Made by a program: the position numbers and the translations under genes. Source: JBHIBA01 sp046758845 (GTDB lineage Bacteria; UBA8248; JACPRG01; G963555815). Taken from it: DNA of 12,792 nucleotides. The stretch lies in NCBI GenBank assembly GCA_046758845.1, contig JBHIBA010000116.1, positions 1 through 12,792 on the forward strand, read 5' to 3'. Positions 6,776 through 12,792 of the stretch are shown here, in pieces (the first letter of the stretch is position 1; every line of letters starts with the position of its first letter). The notes under the pieces are model-generated. The model was not told where the DNA came from. It worked only from the letters and a program-made list of their open reading frames with translations, and did not search any database.

Positions 6776-7363
6776 GAATACCTCCCTTTGGTTTGAGCCC
6801 CGAGACTGGGCGAGGGAGTCGCGAATGTTTCATTTCGAATGGCTGTCGTGCCCCCCAGGGGGATTCCACCGGGCCCGCAGGGGTCCAGCCGGTGCAGCGT
6901 TTTCATGGAAGAAGAGGCCGGCCGCAAGGACTTCTCTCTGGGGGACCTTCTTGGGGGCAGAAGACTCTTGGGCATCCGCGGCGTCGCCCACACCGCAGCC
7001 GTCAGGATTCGCAAGGACCTTTCTTGGAAAACAGCCGGGTTTCCGGGGGGTCGTCCTTCAAAACATGTCCGGAGCCGACTCGCACCACACTTTGGAATTC
7101 TCATCAATGCTAGCAGAGTCGCGGAGGACGGTCAACGAAGGCGCATTGCGCGCCCGGTATCGCCTTAGAATATCCCCTTTTCCCCAATCCGACTTGCCAC
7201 AACGGGAAGGATTCGGTGTAATCCAGGACCGGTGAGTCCGGGAACGATTGCGTACGGGGAGAGGAGCGGGTCAGGATGCGCGTCGCTTCCCGCCGTCCAC
7301 GTCCTATCGGCCGAGGCGATTCGGTCCGGTCTTCGACATCTCTTTGAGCCAGAGGAAAGAGAA
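6776..7363. other. 588-bp divergent intergenic region with a repeated site
   Basis: No gene is supported here: open frames in it lack family-like sequence. It separates the minus-strand FAH gene from the plus-strand luciferase-like gene and must hold both promoters. CGAATG occurs at 6822-6827 and 6836-6841, 14 bp apart, with CATTTCG overlapping the second copy to make a partly palindromic box. It lies about 50-65 bp before the FAH ATG, a fair place for an operator. TAGAAT at about 7166-7171 is a possible -10 for the plus-strand gene, but no good -35 is visible. Confidence 0.4.
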
Positions 7364-8317
7364 ATGAGCGCGAATACGGTTAGGTTCGGTCTGGGTCTGC
7401 GCAGTTTTACAGCCTTCCCAACGGTGCCCGACCCAGACGAGCTCATCTCGTTCGCCAAGCGAGCGGAGGAGCTGGGTTACGAGTCCGTCTGGGTGTGGGA
7501 CCACATCTTCCTCGGTGTGGAGCCCTGCTTTCCCATTTTGGACTCGCTCACCCTTCTCACCGCAATTGCGTGTCATACGTCCACAATCAGGCTGGGGACG
7601 GGTGTGCTCGTCCTGCCTTTGAGAAATCCCGCGGTTCTGGCCAAAGAGACCGCGACGCTGGACATCATCTCAAAGGGCCGATTGATTCTGGGTCTGGCCA
7701 GCGGCTGGTACGCGCGCGAGTTCAACGCCGTGGGGATCGACTTCAAAAGGCGGGGGAAGATCTTTGAACAGAACCTGGAAATCCTCACCCGGCTTTGGAC
7801 CGAGGACAAAGTGGACGGGGAATATCCGCCCCATCGGCTCAGCGGCGCCGTTCTCCAGCCCAAGCCCGTCCAGAAACCGCGCCCACCGATCCTGATCGGC
7901 GGATACGTAGATAGGGTGTTGAAACGAGCGGCGACGAAGGCCGACGGATGGCTGACTTACTACTACACGCCGGAGGGGTTCGCGCGGTCCTGGAACAAGG
8001 TCGAGCAGTTCGCGCGCGAAGCGGGCAAGGACCCGGGGGAAGTGGACAGCCTGAATCAGGTAGCCATCATGGTGACGGACGATCTTTCCAAAGACAAAGA
8101 GCGGATGGACAAGTGGCTCACGACGGAATGGGATTACGCTTCGTGGAGTGAATCCACCAAGGAGAGCGCGATCATTGGCTCCGTCGATGACTGCGCAGAG
8201 CAGCTTCGCCGCCACATTGAAGTCGGTGTGAAGCGGCTCGTCCTGGTCCCGTATCTGTATCATGCCGAGCAGGTGGAGGTCATAGCCAAGGAGGTCCTTC
8301 CGAAGCTGACCGGCTGA
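7364..8317 (+). CDS. LLM-class flavin-dependent oxidoreductase (luciferase-like, F420- or FMN-dependent)
   Basis: This 317-residue bacterial-luciferase-like TIM-barrel protein is of the group often annotated as F420-dependent oxidoreductases. Visible are the first strand VRFGLGLRSF, then FAKRAEELGYESVWVWDH (about 30-47), the strand TSTIRLGTGVLVLPLRNPA (72-90), AKETATLDIISKGRLILGLASGW (93-115) and GWYAREFNAVGIDFKRRGKIFEQ (114-136), all family signatures. PPILIGG and the late GSVDDCAEQLRRHIEVGVKRLVL complete the barrel. It would reduce or oxidise a small organic substrate with reduced flavin or F420; the cofactor is not decided by sequence. I chose the ATG at 7364, with AGAGGAAAGAG before it. 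A GTG-initiated extension of 44 codons is open but unlike the family. No partner gene is adjacent on the same strand. Confidence 0.9.
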   Translation: MSANTVRFGLGLRSFTAFPTVPDPDELISFAKRAEELGYESVWVWDHIFLGVEPCFPILDSLTLLTAIACHTSTIRLGTGVLVLPLRNPAVLAKETATLDIISKGRLILGLASGWYAREFNAVGIDFKRRGKIFEQNLEILTRLWTEDKVDGEYPPHRLSGAVLQPKPVQKPRPPILIGGYVDRVLKRAATKADGWLTYYYTPEGFARSWNKVEQFAREAGKDPGEVDSLNQVAIMVTDDLSKDKERMDKWLTTEWDYASWSESTKESAIIGSVDDCAEQLRRHIEVGVKRLVLVPYLYHAEQVEVIAKEVLPKLTG

Positions 8318-8417
8318 GGGAAGGCCGGATCGCTATTGACCCCTATTGAAAGGCGGAAGCGGCGTCGGGCGCTGGATCTCTGCTCTCGGGCCAACTCGTG
8401 AAAGGAACGATTTTTTC

Positions 8418-8642
8418 GGTAGTGGGTCAGTTTGCTGAATGACCCCTGCCTTCCTGCGTTGTAGCCGCGATTTGAGCACATTCGCTTCGCTCAGTGCAGG
8501 CTCCGCGGAAATCGCGGCCGGGCGCGCCCCGATCTCCGCTCAGACCCAGGTCCTCGCTCAGATCGGGGCTACACCAAATGATGACAGAGCCGCGGGCAAA
8601 GCTGCGTACGGGGCTTAATCCGTTCCAAACTGACCCACTGCC
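8418..8642. repeat. MITE/REP-like palindromic element bounded by inverted repeats
   Basis: AGTGGGTCAGTTTG (8421-8434) is repeated exactly inverted at 8626-8639. Allowing one mismatch, the match extends outward through GG(T/C), giving 17 bp. Inside are two further hairpins: GCCGCGATTT 8464-8473 with AAATCGCGGC 8509-8518, and GCCCCGATCT 8526-8535 with AGATCGGGGC 8560-8569. An outer TGTAGC/GCTACA pair (8460-8465, 8568-8573) encloses both. The two inner hairpins are variants of one sequence. GTGGGTCA-type ends remind me of IS21-family termini. There is no coding capacity, so it is a non-autonomous or decayed element. It lies between two convergent genes. The rest of 8318-8826 shows no gene. Confidence 0.6.
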
Positions 8643-8826
8643 ATTTTTTCAGCGGGGAAATGAAGTAGTAGCCCGAGGCGACTCGAAGTGGACGAGCCAG
8701 GGCCGCCACGGGTTACATCCGGGGGCGTCCCCGTCCGCCCGTTTTCCGCCGGGTCCTCCCTTTCTTGCGGATTGAAAACCCAGGCGCATGAGGGAAAGAA
8801 AGAGAAAAGGTACGGATTGCCGCAAG

Positions 8827-10071
8827 TCAGCCGAGGAAGATCTCGGACCATACGTGTCGCCCCGCGCGCGGGGCGGGGTAAGCCTCTGGGATTTCGCCCA
8901 ATTTCACGGCGGGACCTCTCGGAGTGACCACGACGGCGCCGCCCTCTGAGACGAAATACTCCTCTTCGTCCTTTTCCCGATCGAATCCAATTTCTGAGAA
9001 CGCGGGCACAACCGCCCCTCGGTCCACAACGGCTCGCCGAAGCCGCGCGCCCCGCTCTACGATCGCCCCTTCCAGCAGGACGGAATCAGAAACGTCTGCC
9101 CCGGCGGTGACGACCACACCAGGGCTCAGGGCGGAGTGGAAAACCTGGCCGTGGACGAGGGGAGGAAGACATTCAATTTCCGAAGATCCGCTCTGCCTGT
9201 CTCGCGGCGTCCGTTCTGCCCACCGCCAGGAAAGCCATCCCTCGCCAGGGCCAGGCGGGACTCGGAATTTCTGCTCTGTTTTCAAGATTTCGATCTGGGT
9301 GTCCCAGTAAGAATCAATGGTTCCCACGTCCTTCCAGGGCAGGGGCTCGCCGCCGCGGCCGGCCGGGTTGAAGGCGAAGACCTTCCGGCAATCCAGAACG
9401 GCGGGCAGGACGTTGTGGCCGAAATCGTTTCCGGGAACCCTGCGCAGGACCTTGGAGAGGAAATCGGCGTCGAAGACGTAAATGCCCATCGAGGCCAGGG
9501 CCTTCGGGGCGCGGCGTCTGGGCTCCTCCGTGTCACACGGCTTCTCCCGGAAGGCGGTGACCCGGCCCTCCGAATCACTTTCGAGAATTCCGAGGCGCTT
9601 GGCTTCGGCCCAATCCACTTCTGATCCTCCCACCGTGACCATTGCGCCCTTCCGGCGGTGAAAATCGAGAAGCTCCCGATAGTCCATGTCGTAGACATGG
9701 TCGCCAGCGAGGATGAGGACTTCTTCAATGGGGCGGGTAATTTTGGACAAGTTTTGACGGACGGCGTCGGCGGTGCCGGCGTAACCCGGTTCCTCCAGGT
9801 TTTTCACCCACCCCTCACCGTCCATTGTTTCGAGAAGTTTCTCCTGGCTGCTCTTCGAGGAGCTTTGGCTGCTCAAGTCCAGCTCTATCGAGGCGTTACA
9901 GGTGAGCGCCAGGACACGGAAAATCCAGGATCGGATGCAATTGAACACTGTGAAGTCAATTAACCGATGAGAACCGAGAAAAGGTAGGAGGGGTTTCGCG
10001 CGGGATTTTGTAAGAGGGCGGAGCCTTTCGCCTCGGCCTCCCGCCAGGAGAAATGTCAGAACGGATTTCAC
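8827..10071 (-). CDS. glgC: Glucose-1-phosphate adenylyltransferase (ADP-glucose pyrophosphorylase), divergent
   Basis: This 414-residue enzyme makes ADP-glucose from ATP and glucose 1-phosphate for glycogen or trehalose synthesis. It has the nucleotide loop LLAGGRGERLRPLT (8-21), RAKPLLPF with the regulatory-site arginine/lysine (24-31), RLIDF, GTADAV (99-104), the catalytic aspartate in GDHVYDMDY (123-131), the sugar-phosphate lysine in FREKP (174-178) and DVGTIDSYWD (248-257). A C-terminal left-handed beta-helix follows (VVVTAGADVSDSVLLEGAIV). The segment after IFRVLALT is unusual: the usual Q-Y-K-S-H-S-L and R-G-W stretch is replaced by a serine-rich run (about 67-76), so allosteric or oligomer contacts probably differ. 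The GTG start at 10071 follows AAGGAG. No glgA, glgB or glgP lies nearby. Family certain; activity likely. Confidence 0.85.
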   Translation of the reverse strand: MKSVLTFLLAGGRGERLRPLTKSRAKPLLPFLGSHRLIDFTVFNCIRSWIFRVLALTCNASIELDLSSQSSSKSSQEKLLETMDGEGWVKNLEEPGYAGTADAVRQNLSKITRPIEEVLILAGDHVYDMDYRELLDFHRRKGAMVTVGGSEVDWAEAKRLGILESDSEGRVTAFREKPCDTEEPRRRAPKALASMGIYVFDADFLSKVLRRVPGNDFGHNVLPAVLDCRKVFAFNPAGRGGEPLPWKDVGTIDSYWDTQIEILKTEQKFRVPPGPGEGWLSWRWAERTPRDRQSGSSEIECLPPLVHGQVFHSALSPGVVVTAGADVSDSVLLEGAIVERGARLRRAVVDRGAVVPAFSEIGFDREKDEEEYFVSEGGAVVVTPRGPAVKLGEIPEAYPAPRAGRHVWSEIFLG

Positions 10072-11020
10072 GAGTCACTCCTTCACGAATTTCACATCCA
10101 ACAGGCCCCCTCAGGCAACGCTAGTCCCGGCAGCCGCTTTGATGGTTGGATGATCATCCGGTGAAGAGAGTAGATTCGCCTTGGAATATACGCCCGAATC
10201 AGACATTGTACAGACCCAAATGATGGAAAATCCCAAGAAAATCAGGTTATGCCCTGACTTGGAAAATTTCTTCTCCTTTCGGTCTCCCCGTTCCTGGAAT
10301 GAAGGCGAAAATTGGGCCGGTTCGAAATTCGAGACCCGCGCACCACCCAATGGCATACCTTTTTTGGAGGGTCCTCAGAAACGGGAGATCCCATGTAGAA
10401 AGCGCTCAGGGGGGGCGTCTTTGAAAGGCAAATGGAAGGACGCTCGCCCGACTTCCGAGGCTGCTCTAGGCCCGCTGATCCAGACTTACAAGCGGTTAGA
10501 TGATTGTGTTAAACCTTTATCTGAAGATCAACCTTGGAACCACTATATCTTTTATATCTTTCCTGCCGAGAGTCGCTCCTTCGCCGGCAACCCGAAATCG
10601 GTGGCGGCGCCGTGTGCACTGGATGTGAGACGAAGGAGCGCAATACAAAGGCAAGGTCTCTTGAATCAGCAATGATCGTCACGATGTGACACCGGTCTCG
10701 CGAGTTCCGGCGAAGTCTTCCAGTTCGAGTTAAGCGACCCAACGCTGTTCTCAGATTCCACTTTAACTAAGTCGTCGAATCACTTCATTCTGGGGCACTT
10801 GGGCGAGAAATCCATGTCCTCCGCCAGCTCGAGCTCAGGCCGTTCTCTTCGGGATGCGGGATAGGGCCTTCCTTGCTCTCTCATGCTTCCAACCCTCATC
10901 GGCCGCTTGAGCCCCTTCTACTATCTCAGGCGGTCCAAGACCGCCGCAGGTCCCTCGGGAAAGGGTAGGTCCGGGAGGAAGTCAACCGGCAGATGGGACT
11001 ATTCACGGCATCGCCCCGCT
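10072..11020. other. Gene-poor 949-bp region upstream of glgC
   Basis: I find no supported gene. An open plus-strand frame (10181-10675) has no family-like features and an odd, proline- and charge-rich composition. Base composition is visibly more AT-rich around 10180-10290 and 10500-10560 than in neighbouring genes. TCAGG/CCTGA around TTATGC (about 10242-10257) is a small palindrome. The region should contain the glgC promoter and the 3' end signal of the selenoprotein gene, but I cannot point to a convincing match for either. No tRNA cloverleaf was seen. Confidence 0.45.
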
Positions 11021-11824
11021 TTACGGTCGGATGTCGGACTCGATCTGCATTCCCGACGCGATTGTATTGAAGCTGTTGTAGTGGTCGACCACTCCGATGA
11101 TTTCCAGGATTTTCGCCGGTTCCCAACCGGCGTACTTCAAGGCATCGGTGAAGTAACGGATGAAATACCGGCAGCCGTTTGTCACGCTGACGCCCAGCCC
11201 CACAGCGAGTCTCCCTTTGGGGTCGATCCCCTCGCCGTCGAACAGCATCTGGTGTTTTGCCCACGTGGCCTCCAGGTAGTGGACGTTCCGGGCGAGGGCC
11301 CCCCACACCTTTGGGATGCCGGGGCGTCCCAGGCGGCGCTCTTCGTGCTCGGCGACGAGGTTCAGAATCTGATGAGCGCGGACGTCCAGTTCGTCCTCCT
11401 GAGGCAGGGGAATCAGTGGTTCTTCCTTTCCCCCTTCGTCTTCCAGAAGGAGGCCGAAGGCCACTTTGTTCAGCCCCCGGCAGTGGTCCACCACGGCCAG
11501 CAGTTCCGTGACCCCCTTTTCATCCAGCCCAAGCCGCAGGACCGCGGCGATGTGGGAGTCGATTCAGTAATGACACACGTTGACGATGGAGACCGCCGAT
11601 GCCACCATCTCCTTGATGAGGGGGGGAACGTTTCCCCTTTGCATGGTGGCCCGCGATCGGTTCCAGCTGGCCTCGATGTAGCCGGGGAGGTGGGCCATGG
11701 CCTTCCAGATGTTGGAGAGATGGTCGACGCCGAAGAGCTTCTTCTCGCGGACGAGGATTTTGTCGACGATCTCGCGGTCGGCTCCGGTGATTTGCTGGGC
11801 TTCCAGAAGTCTGATGGCGGACAT
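11021..11824 (-). CDS. Two-domain AhpD/CMD-like selenoprotein with C-H-Y-Sec motif (UGA read through at 11564-11566)
   Basis: This is a 267-residue protein if one in-frame TGA (11566-11564) is read as selenocysteine. The domain is the AhpD/carboxymuconolactone-decarboxylase-like fold, a peroxidase or thiol-oxidoreductase scaffold whose active site is CxxCxxxH. Domain 1 reads VNVCHY-U-IDSH: Cys84, Sec87, His91, with Sec exactly where the second cysteine belongs. Family sequence continues unbroken after the TGA (RLGLDEKGVTELLAVVDHCRGLNKVAFGLLLED). Domain 2 (about 150-267) repeats the fold, including VVDHYNSFNTIASG, but its site is C218-R-Y-F221 with Phe for His at 225, so it is degenerate and structural. 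A SECIS-like hairpin follows the TGA. The ATG at 11824 has AGGAGGA before it. Expected role is reduction of peroxides or disulfides in the cytosol. The alternative is a nonsense-mutated pseudogene; no other damage is visible. Confidence 0.82.
11528..11566 (-). promoter_or_regulatory. Bacterial SECIS element following the Sec UGA
   Basis: Counting from the base after UGA (11563), 15 nt lead to GCCGC (11548-11544), the loop GGUCCU (11543-11538) and GCGGC (11537-11533): five perfect G-C pairs around a 6-nt loop starting with GG. A lower helix CCCA (11556-11553) with UGGG (11531-11528) extends it across a small internal loop. The loop is 20 nt from UGA. Known bacterial SECIS rules (stem of at least four pairs, small apical loop with G in the first two positions, loop about 16-37 nt from UGA) are met. 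The GGUC in the loop recalls the E. coli fdhF element bound by SelB. Stability was not computed. Confidence 0.75.
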
Positions 11825-12163
11825 GGGTCCTCCTGTTCAGAGGCTATCTGTTTTAGGGTTTCTCTCGTGCCATGGGTTGTTCAGAGATTGACGTCGGGTG
11901 GAACGGCCCGGTCGTTTGGACACCCCTGGGAGGATTCCGCCGGATTCCGGTGGTAAGTGGTTGAGCCGTTGAGATTCTGCCTCCGGTGACCGGACGTGTC
12001 AAGGAATCTTCATATCCGGACCCGGCGGCCTGGCGTTCATCGCAGTGCTCATCACCAAGGGGCCGAGGGGAGATTGTCCGGAAATGGATTGGCGTGTTGC
12101 ATACCCGCTTGCGTTACAATCACATCTTTGGCGAAGCCCGGTTCTGGGAAAGGGGGGAAGAAG
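11825..12163. promoter_or_regulatory. Divergent promoter region between selenoprotein and MOSC genes
   Basis: These 339 bp separate two divergent genes and no gene is supported inside. For the MOSC gene, TACAAT at 12115-12120 is a good -10, placing the start about 37 nt before the ATG. The best -35-like hexamer, TTGGCG at 12089-12094, is 20 bp away, which is too far to be convincing. On the selenoprotein side, TGTTCAGAG is repeated at 11834-11842 and 11878-11886, the near copy abutting the RBS. No promoter match for that gene is clear. Confidence 0.4.
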
Positions 12164-12643
12164 ATGCAAGGCGTGGTCGAGCGAATTTTCATTGCTCCTG
12201 CGGGCGGCGTGAATATGCAGGAGGTGGATCAGGTCGAGGCGCTGGCCAACCGCGGCCTGCTCGGGGATCGGTACCTCGAGAGGACGGGCTACTGGACCGG
12301 CGTGGACGAATGCCAAGTTACACTGATAGAAGCGGAGGGTTTAGAGGAGATCAGAGACGCGACGGGGCTTCACGTCGAAAACGGAGAGCACCGCCGCAAC
12401 CTCATAACGCGTGGATTGAGGCTTGAGGAACTGGCGGGAAAGCGGTTCCAGGCCGGCGGGGCGGTTCTGGAGTACGACCGGCCCAGGCCGCCGTGCAGCT
12501 ACATTCAATCCATCACCGAGCGCGGCATGACGAAAGCCCTCTACGGGCGCAGCGGCATCTGCGCAAGGGTTGTCCAATCGGGCGTCATCCGGGCGAAGGA
12601 CCCTATCGTCGTTCTGGAAAGAGAATTGGAATCCAGCCGCTAG
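12164..12643 (+). CDS. MOSC-domain protein
   Basis: This is a 159-residue, single-domain MOSC (molybdenum cofactor sulfurase C-terminal-like) protein, the usual size of stand-alone bacterial MOSC proteins. The family binds molybdenum cofactor or moves sulfur, and members such as YiiM-like proteins reduce N-hydroxylated compounds. The sequence shows the start strand GVVERIFIAP, GLLGDRY (32-37), RRNLITRG (77-84) and the conserved cysteine in RPRPPCSYI (Cys111), followed by the beta-barrel end GVIRAKDPIVVLE. The ATG at 12164 is preceded by AAAGGGGGGAAG. An upstream in-frame ATG would add 56 residues with no family resemblance. It is divergent from the selenoprotein gene, so the two may share a control region. 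No molybdenum enzyme lies in the window. Confidence 0.88.
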   Translation: MQGVVERIFIAPAGGVNMQEVDQVEALANRGLLGDRYLERTGYWTGVDECQVTLIEAEGLEEIRDATGLHVENGEHRRNLITRGLRLEELAGKRFQAGGAVLEYDRPRPPCSYIQSITERGMTKALYGRSGICARVVQSGVIRAKDPIVVLERELESSR

Positions 12644-12664
12644 GCCTTAGAGTGCGTCTTGTCT

Positions 12665-12702
12665 GGGGCCGGCACGGGAGTCACTGACTTTCGCCCGGCC
12701 CC
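12665..12702 (+). terminator. Hairpin after the MOSC gene, weak terminator candidate
   Basis: GGGGCCGG (12665-12672) and CCGGCCCC (12695-12702) form eight perfect G-C-rich pairs with a 22-nt loop, 21 nt after the MOSC stop. No T run follows, so it would at best be a factor-assisted or RNA-stabilising end. Nothing else is seen from 12703 to the window end. Confidence 0.35.
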
Positions 12703-12792
12703 TGCGTTCTCACTAACGGGAGCGCTTACTCGTTGAGATGTCATCTCTGAAAGCGCGACGTGTCAACGGGGACCTCCGGCGGTTCGCTGGGG

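Noticed and set aside
6757..7107. A 116-codon minus-strand frame running into the FAH start
   Set aside because: It overlaps the FAH RBS and start in another frame and has no family features.
10310..10335. GGTTCGAAATTC resembling a tRNA T-arm
   Set aside because: No matching acceptor stem, D-arm or anticodon arm can be formed around it.
10490..10512. GCGGTTAGATG resembling the right end of an attC site
   Set aside because: No RYYYAAC partner or palindromic arm exists within the preceding 140 bp.
10181..10675. A 164-codon plus-strand open frame upstream of glgC
   Set aside because: No RBS of note, no recognisable family pattern, and composition like translated noncoding DNA.
11564..11824. 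A stand-alone 86-aa CMD protein ending at TGA, with a separate 157-aa protein after it
   Set aside because: Ending at NVCHY would cut the fold inside its active site, and the second piece would begin in mid-helix with no RBS. Sec read-through explains both pieces. A pseudogene remains the alternative.
1..12792. CRISPR array, rRNA operon or complete insertion sequence
   Set aside because: No regularly spaced repeats, no conserved rRNA segments and no transposase-like ORF were seen.

Overview
The window looks like a chromosomal stretch of a GC-rich, uncultivated soil- or sediment-type bacterium. The mix of a thiamine-diphosphate enzyme, an NMT1-type binding protein, an FAH-family enzyme, a luciferase-like flavin enzyme, a CMD/AhpD protein and a MOSC protein recalls MAGs of Rokubacteria, Tectomicrobia or deltaproteobacteria. 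That placement is an impression from gene content and was not tested.

Layout. (1) 1-690: a promoter, a two-gene RelB/ParD-like antitoxin and ParE-like toxin pair, then a 59-bp imperfect palindrome with the layout of an integron attC site. This reads as a toxin-antitoxin gene cassette. (2) 780-6775, all on the minus strand: FAH-family hydrolase/isomerase, a promoter and structured leader, aldehyde dehydrogenase, an unrecognised 110-aa protein, an NMT1/SsuA-type periplasmic binding protein (4-bp stop/start overlap with the previous gene), a rho-independent terminator, and a ThDP-dependent 2-oxoacid decarboxylase/synthase-like enzyme. These could form a small catabolic module (uptake, decarboxylation of a 2-oxo acid to an aldehyde, oxidation of the aldehyde to an acid); the substrate cannot be read from sequence. 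(3) 7364-8317, plus strand: luciferase-like monooxygenase-family oxidoreductase. (4) 8318-8826: no gene; a roughly 220-bp palindrome-rich element bounded by a 14-bp perfect inverted repeat, MITE- or REP-like. (5) 8827-10071, minus: a divergent GlgC-type ADP-glucose pyrophosphorylase, followed by about 950 bp in which I see no gene. (6) 11021-11824, minus: a two-domain AhpD/CMD-like protein interrupted by one in-frame TGA. (7) 12164-12643, plus: a MOSC-domain protein, divergent from it.

The main result is item 6. An ORF search would split the gene into two pieces or call it a pseudogene. The TGA lies exactly where the second cysteine of the AhpD CxxC motif belongs, reading C-H-Y-[TGA]-I-D-S-H. 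The same frame runs on for 180 more codons of clear family sequence. A GC-rich hairpin whose loop begins with GG sits 15 nt after the TGA, as expected of a bacterial SECIS element. I annotate it as a selenoprotein with a CxxU redox centre.
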